DNA from: an uncultured Synechococcus sp.
Lineage (GTDB): Bacteria > Cyanobacteriota > Cyanobacteriia > PCC-6307 > Cyanobiaceae
Length of the DNA: 8,805 bases
Direction of reading: 5' to 3'
Assembly (NCBI GenBank): GCA_937975655.1
Contig: CALJTZ010000058.1
Coordinates: forward strand, 1-8,805
Part shown: one piece after another, positions 5,351-8,805 of the stretch
Layout: each line of letters begins with the position of its first letter
Position numbering within the stretch: the first letter of the stretch is position 1
Position numbers and translations under genes: made by a program
The notes under the pieces: model-generated
What the model was told of the DNA's origin: nothing
The model's database searches: none
Seen by the model: only the letters and a program-made list of their open reading frames with translations

Positions 5351-5448
5351 TTGGCAGCCGATAGGGGCTCGTAGCAGCAGCCAACTGGGCGAGACCCACT
5401 CCGCACTTCTGCGGATTGGAAGTCCACCCAATCGAATCCGGCTGGCAA
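5351..5448 (+). ncRNA. Candidate multi-branched structured RNA (closing stem with four hairpins)
   Basis: TTGGCAGCCG (5351-5360) pairs with CGGCTGGCAA (5439-5448) at nine of ten positions. Inside it, in order, are GGCT/AGCC (5366-5369/5379-5382), TGGG/CCCA (5386-5389/5395-5398), CCGCA-CTTC-TGCGG (5401-5414) and ATTGG/CCAAT (5415-5419/5428-5432). The hairpins follow one another closely, as in a folded RNA. It does not fit a tRNA: there is no 7-base anticodon loop and no T-arm. Whether it is transcribed, and from which strand, cannot be seen. Confidence 0.35.
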
Positions 5449-5513
5449 CCGGAGTCGTTTTTGCTGGCGTTGCCATTGCAGGGCGCCCCGCAGCAGCCTG
5501 AGGCGCAGGTGAC

Positions 5514-5537
5514 CTGCTTATCTGCTCGGATAAGCAG
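5514..5537. repeat. Perfect 9-bp hairpin CTGCTTATC/GATAAGCAG
   Basis: Both arms match exactly around the 6-base loop TGCTCG. It is the longest perfect stem in the block; there is no T-run next to it. Confidence 0.55.
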
Positions 5538-5544
5538 CTTGGGC

Positions 5545-5618
5545 GGGCCATTTGGCCCTAACTCTTACGGCCCTCGGGCCGGAGTACAGGCGTATTAGGC
5601 CCTGCGGGGCCTAACTCT
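5545..5618. repeat. Three close hairpins with repeated CCTAACTCT linker
   Basis: The hairpins are GGGCC-ATTT-GGCCC (5545-5558), CGGCCC-TC-GGGCCG (5568-5581) and TTAGGCCC-TGCG-GGGCCTAA (5595-5614). The first and third are each followed by the same 9 bases, CCTAACTCT (5557-5565 and 5610-5618, overlapping the stem ends). As in the left half, linkers are conserved and stems vary. Confidence 0.5.
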
Positions 5619-5650
5619 CCCGCCAGCATGAGTGCAGCAGCAGCGCCTCA

Positions 5651-5977
5651 GTGCCCGCCAGACAAGCTCACGATCCACTCAGAGGCGTTAGCTGGCAACG
5701 CGGCATAGAGCCGCAGCAGGAGCCCCCTGAGCAGCAACAGGAGCAGGGGCAGGAGATTGACCCGCATAGCGCCGACTGGATGCTTCAGTGCCGCGCTGTT
5801 CGCATCGTCAGGCAGAGATACGGCATCAGCCCAAGCGATATGTCCAGGTGGACCGCCAGACATGACAAGGAAGCCCTGCGTGTGCTGCAGGCGTTGAAAC
5901 AGGGCAAGCCTGTGGAGCGGCACATTCACCAGGAGCCGCCGCCGATCAACCCGCTTGAGTGGAGCCGCTACTGGTAG
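5651..5977 (+). CDS. Hypothetical protein, C-terminal part convincing, start uncertain (possibly frameshifted)
   Basis: The frame from GTG 5651 to TAG 5975-5977 gives 108 residues. Residues 20-40 are Gln/Glu/Pro-rich, followed by a well-formed domain with WMLQCRAVRIVRQRYGISPSDMSRW and a C-terminus rich in Pro and Trp. The central part (RIVRQRYGISPSDMSRW) could be a small helix-turn-helix. No SD precedes GTG 5651. An ATG at 5628 opens another frame (MSAAAAPQCPPDKLTIHSEALAGNAA) that stops at 5706-5708; a single-base indel near 5700 would join it to this frame into one protein of about 116 residues. The gene may therefore be frameshifted here, or use a poor start. I do not recognise the family. 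Confidence 0.45.
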   Translation: MPARQAHDPLRGVSWQRGIEPQQEPPEQQQEQGQEIDPHSADWMLQCRAVRIVRQRYGISPSDMSRWTARHDKEALRVLQALKQGKPVERHIHQEPPPINPLEWSRYW

Positions 5978-5990
5978 GCATATCTCTCGC

Positions 5991-6058
5991 GTTGAGTTCT
6001 GCTCAACAAAGCCCTGTGAGATCCGTGCAATAACGCCCTGGCTAGCCTGTAGCTACAG
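5991..6058. repeat. Hairpin and 12-base palindrome in the leader of the next genes
   Basis: GTTGAG-TTCTG-CTCAAC (5991-6007) is a perfect 6-bp stem with a 5-base loop. CTGTAGCTACAG (6047-6058) is a perfect 12-base palindrome and could be an operator or a small stem. Both lie in the gap before the structural-type genes. The frame that runs through this gap has no protein-like character. Confidence 0.35.
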
Positions 6059-6134
6059 ACGGGCAGCGGCACTCATGGCATTGCGGACAAGCTCAATGTT
6101 GGCCCGCTGGGCTCAGTTCGCTCCAGGCAGTCGG

Positions 6135-6587
6135 ATGCCTGATGACCTCTCGCAGCTGCCCCTATCGCAGCAGGTAGCGCTGGAGCAAGCCGATGGTGAG
6201 CTGTTTGCTCTGCTCGGCAATACCGCCAATGCCGAGACCGAGCTTGCCGCATTGAACAACACGCTGGCCGCTGCACCGATCACCCCCGAGGAGCGGCAGC
6301 AACAGGCGAATGCCGAGCGTGTTGCTGAACTGCTCGCCATGGCACCTGCAGGAAGGGTTGGCCGGTACGAAGGCGATCAATACATCCCACCCACAGCGCC
6401 GAATGTGACCGCGCTGATGGAGCTTGAAGCGCTCGACCCCATTGCTGCGCAGCGTGAGCAGCTGCAGGCCATGGCACCGCAACAGGGCAATGGACTGAGC
6501 ACTGAAGACGCTCAGTGGGTGCGTGAGGAGATGGAGCGTGCCCGTCAGGAGTCTGCTGAGATCGCCTACAGCGGTGGTGGCTACTGA
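6135..6587 (+). CDS. Hypothetical acidic helical protein upstream of the fibre-like gene, 150 residues
   Basis: I do not recognise it. From ATG 6135 it starts MPDDLSQLPLSQQVALEQ and is acidic, Ala/Gln/Glu-rich and largely helical, with likely coiled-coil segments at residues 10-75 and near the C-terminus (WVREEMERARQESAEIAYSGGGY). A short middle part (GRYEGDQYIPPTAPNV) is probably a linker. In-frame ATGs at 6075 and 6096 would add 20 or 13 basic residues; I prefer 6135 because those extra residues differ in character from the rest, but no start has a clear SD. The stop overlaps the next ATG as TGATG (6585-6589), so it is probably coupled to the fibre-like gene and may be a virion-associated or chaperone-like partner. 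That role is inference. Confidence 0.65.
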   Translation: MPDDLSQLPLSQQVALEQADGELFALLGNTANAETELAALNNTLAAAPITPEERQQQANAERVAELLAMAPAGRVGRYEGDQYIPPTAPNVTALMELEALDPIAAQREQLQAMAPQQGNGLSTEDAQWVREEMERARQESAEIAYSGGGY

Positions 6588-7975
6588 TGGCACCCATCAC
6601 AAAGGCCGACCCCAATCAACTGATCAGTGTCATCTGGGCCGATACAGGCGACAGCGTTGAAATGCCCCGCCGCCTGCTGAACACAGGTAATAAGGGCGCT
6701 CAGATGCGATACCTCATCTCCACCAATCAGCTGGTGGATCCCGAGGCGCCACCACTGCCAGCGATGGATAGCCCCCAGGAGCTGATGCAGAGCACGATCG
6801 ACGCAGCTGCGCTGGCCACCGTTGAGCGTCGTCTGCAGGCCCTGGAGCAACAGCCTGCACCGATCCTCCCTAGCGACCAGGCATTAGCCAACTGGTCGAT
6901 GCAAGCCGCGAGGGTTGCCCTGTCGCATAGCGAGATGGCGGCCTTGGCGGATCAAACCGTTGCCACCGTTGAGGGCGTTGCAGCTGCTGCAGACGAGCGC
7001 TTGGGCAGCCTTGATGCCAAACAGGCTGCGTTGATCAGCACGGTGTCTGATGCCCTGTCAGAGGCGCAGCAGGCAACGGCAGCGGCGGTGCTCAACCTTG
7101 AACAGACCACTGCCACAGCGCTCAGCGACATCGAGGAGCAGGCCCTGGCCAGTGCCGCTGAGATCGCGGCGCAGCAGGTCGGGCCGCAGGGTCTAGCCGG
7201 TAGCGGTGTCACCGTCGCCATGGAGCTGCCCACAGAAACCGACCCCAGTAGCTGGGCGAAGCGGTGGTTTGGTCGTGATGCACTCGTTGCCGGTGATGGC
7301 GCCCTGGTGCCAACCCCCACCGCACTGCGGGTGTTCCGCTACACGGGCAATGGCTGGCTGGAGGGCCCTGCCATCGAACCCAAGGTGGAGATGGTCAACG
7401 CTCAGATCAGCGCCCTCGACACCGGCAACAAGGTGTTCACCATGCAGAACATGGGCGGGGCGGGTGGCTCCGGTAGTGGCGGTGACCCGTTGATGGTGCG
7501 CACCGTTGCAGGTAGCTCTGGCGGATCATTCCAGCTGGCTGATGCAAGCCGCTGGGCCATTCCTCTCAAGGTGCAGGGTTTCAATACCCCTACCGCCGCG
7601 AAGATGGCAATTCAGCTGACGGCAGCAGATGGCCCGATGGCAGGTAAGAACCTGTTCATCATCATCGGGATTCTGTACGAGCCAGGCAGCACTCCCGCCG
7701 CCAATACCCGCTTCTCTGAGTACAGCGTGCTTGGTGATCTGCGCCCGAATCTGGATGTGAGCTTCACCATTCAGCTGCAGCCTGCTGGTGCGCCTGGTGG
7801 GATCTCGGTATCAGTGCCTGCTGGTACCAATGCCGCAGCGGTCTACATGACGATCGGTACGAACACCACTGGCGCCACCAGCTTCATCGTTAGCGGTGCC
7901 TGTGAGTGGCTGCTGAATCAGGACAATGTGCCGTCATCGGCTCGCGGATCACTGCTCCCTGCGTGGCAGGTGTAA
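6587..7975 (+). CDS. Phage tail-fibre-like structural protein, 462 residues
   Basis: The layout is that of a trimeric fibre or surface-appendage protein. Residues 1-50 form a small N-terminal domain that could attach to a baseplate or partner. Residues 60-197 are a long Ala/Gln/Glu-rich coiled coil (ERRLQALEQQ, LSEAQQATAAAVLNLEQ). GPQG at 199-202 is a short collagen-like motif, and residues 206-265 hold a compact domain with several Trp (WAKRWFGRD, TGNGWLEGP). Residues 290-299 are a Gly/Ser linker (GGAGGSGSGG), and 300-462 form a beta-rich C-terminal domain (LFIIIGILYEPGS, VSFTIQLQPAGAPGG, YMTIGTNTTG), the place of receptor binding in fibres. Coiled coil plus GPQG plus a beta C-terminus is common in phage tail fibres; no specific family is recognised. 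It could also be a cell-surface protein, but there is no signal peptide. Confidence 0.6.
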   Translation: MAPITKADPNQLISVIWADTGDSVEMPRRLLNTGNKGAQMRYLISTNQLVDPEAPPLPAMDSPQELMQSTIDAAALATVERRLQALEQQPAPILPSDQALANWSMQAARVALSHSEMAALADQTVATVEGVAAAADERLGSLDAKQAALISTVSDALSEAQQATAAAVLNLEQTTATALSDIEEQALASAAEIAAQQVGPQGLAGSGVTVAMELPTETDPSSWAKRWFGRDALVAGDGALVPTPTALRVFRYTGNGWLEGPAIEPKVEMVNAQISALDTGNKVFTMQNMGGAGGSGSGGDPLMVRTVAGSSGGSFQLADASRWAIPLKVQGFNTPTAAKMAIQLTAADGPMAGKNLFIIIGILYEPGSTPAANTRFSEYSVLGDLRPNLDVSFTIQLQPAGAPGGISVSVPAGTNAAAVYMTIGTNTTGATSFIVSGACEWLLNQDNVPSSARGSLLPAWQV

Positions 7976-7978
7976 GCC

Positions 7979-8170
7979 ATGGCACGCAAGCAGCGCAGTC
8001 AGGTACAAACCCGCAGCCTCCCTAAGTCGGGGATGCAGATGGGCAATGTCACAGGGGCCGGGTATCTGGACCCGACGCTGATCCCGCTTCCCGAGTCGTC
8101 GCTGGCGGTTTGGTTTGCGGATAGGGCCGCCGTTGAGCAGTTCAGCCAGCCAGTGCGCCCTCGGGCGTAA
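7979..8170 (+). CDS. Small hypothetical protein, 63 residues
   Basis: It starts three bases after the fibre-like stop and ends at TAA 8168-8170, so it is very likely in the same operon. The N-terminus is basic (MARKQRSQVQTRSLPKSG), followed by MGNVTGAGYLDPTLIPLPESSLAVWFADRAAVEQF and a Pro/Arg tail. I do not recognise it. Its size and position fit a small phage-type accessory protein. Confidence 0.55.
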   Translation: MARKQRSQVQTRSLPKSGMQMGNVTGAGYLDPTLIPLPESSLAVWFADRAAVEQFSQPVRPRA

Positions 8171-8335
8171 CAGACTTCCCAGCTGGTTATCCAGGCGCCT
8201 GGGAGGAGAGGGAACCTCTAGCCATAGCTTCGGGGGCGTCGCTGTGGTTGGAGTTTTTCTCCTGCCTTGCCACAATTGCCAGGTCGCCACCAGGGCCGTG
8301 CCCTCTAGGCAGTCACCAACAATGCGACTACAACC
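8171..8335. other. Intergenic gap before the sigma gene with short palindromes
   Basis: CCAGGCGCCTGG (8191-8202) is a perfect 12-base palindrome. AGAGG/CCTCT (8207-8211/8215-8219) and GGAG-TTTTT-CTCC (8250-8262) are short hairpins. One of them may terminate the fibre operon. I see no convincing -35/-10 pair and no gene here. Confidence 0.35.
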
Positions 8336-8805
8336 TTGCCTGACGCTGTTGACGATTGGATGCGCGGGGCTAACCGCTACGCCCTGTTGACCCCCGCCCA
8401 GGAATTGCTCTTAGCCGCCAGGGTTCGCGCCTGGCTTGATAGCCCCAGCCCAACCCCGCAACAGGTCAGAAGCGGCAGAAGGGCAAAGGAGCAGATGATC
8501 AATGCAAACCTGCGCTTGGCGGCCAAGTGCGTGTTTAGCTTCCGTCGCAGGATTCAAGCTGTTAATGGCGACATCGCCGATGCGCTACAGGAGGCGGCGC
8601 TAGGGCTGAATCGTGCGGCTGAGAAGTTCGATCACACACGCGGGTATAAGTTCTCGACCTATGCAACGCTCTGGTGCAATCAGGCAATCAGGCGTTATTT
8701 GCAGGTGAGCGTGGGCATGATCCGCCCACCTGCTGGGGCGCAGGATGTGTGCCGCCGCTTCAGGTATAGAGGGAAGCAGACCATTGCTGAGTTCTGCGAT
8801 CAGTG
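8336..8805 (+). CDS. Sigma-70 family RNA polymerase sigma factor, N-terminal 156 residues (cut by window edge)
   Basis: The frame opens after TAG 8306-8308 and runs off the window. Region 1.2 is seen at residues 3-35 (DAVDDWMRGANRYALLTPAQ, then ELLLAARVRAWL). Region 2 is at 58-122: NLRLAAK, DALQEAALGLNRAAEKFD, then GYKFSTYATLWCNQAIRRYL, which carries the core-binding and -10 recognition parts. A region 3-like stretch (VGMIRPPAGAQDV) follows. Overall it resembles cyanobacterial group 2/3 sigma factors. I start at TTG 8336 because it keeps the conserved D-x-x-x-x-W before the region 1.2 core; ATG 8360 is the alternative, and neither has an SD. Several -10 recognition residues differ from consensus. 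It lies just after the structural-type genes, so it may be encoded by the island to direct its late transcription, or belong to the host chromosome next to it. Confidence 0.85.
   Translation, partial: MPDAVDDWMRGANRYALLTPAQELLLAARVRAWLDSPSPTPQQVRSGRRAKEQMINANLRLAAKCVFSFRRRIQAVNGDIADALQEAALGLNRAAEKFDHTRGYKFSTYATLWCNQAIRRYLQVSVGMIRPPAGAQDVCRRFRYRGKQTIAEFCDQ

Larger units (their letters stand above)
5308..5627. repeat. Hairpin block, right half (interrupted by the IS)
   Basis: No gene is visible here. The stretch holds GGCCAGA/TCTGGCC with outer AAAGT/ACTTT (5312-5342); a multi-branched structure (5351-5448); a perfect 9-bp stem CTGCTTATC/GATAAGCAG (5514-5537); GGGCC/GGCCC (5545-5558); CGGCCC/GGGCCG (5568-5581); and TTAGGCCC/GGGCCTAA (5595-5614). 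The 9-mer TAGGGGCTC and the 13-mer ACTGGGCGAGACC occur in this order both here (5362, 5384) and left of the IS (3731, 3773), so both halves contain diverged copies of one module. Before the IS arrived this was one block of about 690 bases from 3704 on. Confidence 0.6.

Noticed and set aside
4595..5374. A 259-codon plus-strand frame over the IS
   Set aside because: It is the antisense shadow of OrfA and OrfB and crosses the IS end.
5361..5440. tRNA gene or tRNA fragment suggested by TCGAATCC at 5432-5439
   Set aside because: No T-arm with TTC loop, no 7-base anticodon loop and no 7-bp acceptor stem fit around it.
4115..5551. A 478-codon minus-strand frame taken as one long transposase
   Set aside because: Only the part from about 4963 downward is OrfB. 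The upstream part reads OrfA out of frame and then flanking DNA beyond the IS end at 5303.
5609..5693. Integron attC-like site: GCCTAAC (5609-5615) and GTTAGCT (5687-5693)
   Set aside because: The second core box matches only 6 of 7 consensus positions, the inner boxes do not pair well, and there is no integron integrase or cassette array.
5955..6134. N-terminal extension of the 150-residue protein from GTG 5955
   Set aside because: It would overlap the preceding gene and pass through a hairpin and a palindrome. The extra residues are Cys/Arg-rich and unlike the rest.
6139..6145. CTGATGA as part of a hammerhead ribozyme core
   Set aside because: It lies in coding sequence, and no GAAA with matching stems follows.
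8115..8390. A 91-codon plus-strand frame overlapping the 63-residue gene and the sigma gene
   Set aside because: It starts inside one gene, crosses the palindromic gap and ends in the sigma gene in another frame; no SD or domain supports it.

Overview
The window is GC-rich, and nearly every gene reads left to right. It looks like a phage-related accessory island in a cyanobacterium, probably a picocyanobacterium of the Synechococcus/Cyanobium type. That host guess rests on the sigma-70 fragment at the right edge, the GC content and the general style of the proteins. It is an inference, because no housekeeping gene is present.

Left part (1-3733), regulation, replication and packaging: the tail of a ribbon-helix-helix DNA-binding protein; a small unknown protein with a GTG start; a short primase-type zinc-ribbon protein; and a VapE-type P-loop helicase/ATPase. 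The last three genes overlap by 1 and 4 bases and are probably translationally coupled. Across the end of the helicase gene and the next 200 bases lie eight exact copies of the 9-mer ACTGCCCCA in both orientations, around an A-rich centre and a G8 run. This is a good candidate for an iteron-type replication origin. A PD-(D/E)XK-type nuclease with a zinc knuckle follows, then a helix-turn-helix protein resembling a small terminase subunit, then a tiny overlapping ORF.

Middle part (3704-5627): an almost gene-free block packed with hairpins. Stems vary in sequence while the linkers between them are conserved, and one pair of hairpins shows compensatory substitutions. A complete IS3-family element (4064-5303, minus strand, IS407-like, 4-bp target duplication TCAG) is inserted in this block. 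Pieces of the block on both sides of the IS share sequence modules.

Right part (5628-8805): a possibly frameshifted small gene; a 150-residue acidic protein; a 462-residue protein built like a tail fibre (coiled coil, short collagen-like GPQG motif, Gly-rich linker, beta-rich C-terminus); a 63-residue protein; and the first 156 residues of a sigma-70 family factor that differs from the consensus at key residues for -10 recognition.

The left part has the layout of a phage satellite or a reduced prophage: regulator, primase/helicase, origin, nuclease, small terminase. No large terminase, portal or capsid gene is visible. The hairpin block stands where such genes would be expected, so the island is either satellite-like or a prophage that lost its packaging and head genes.
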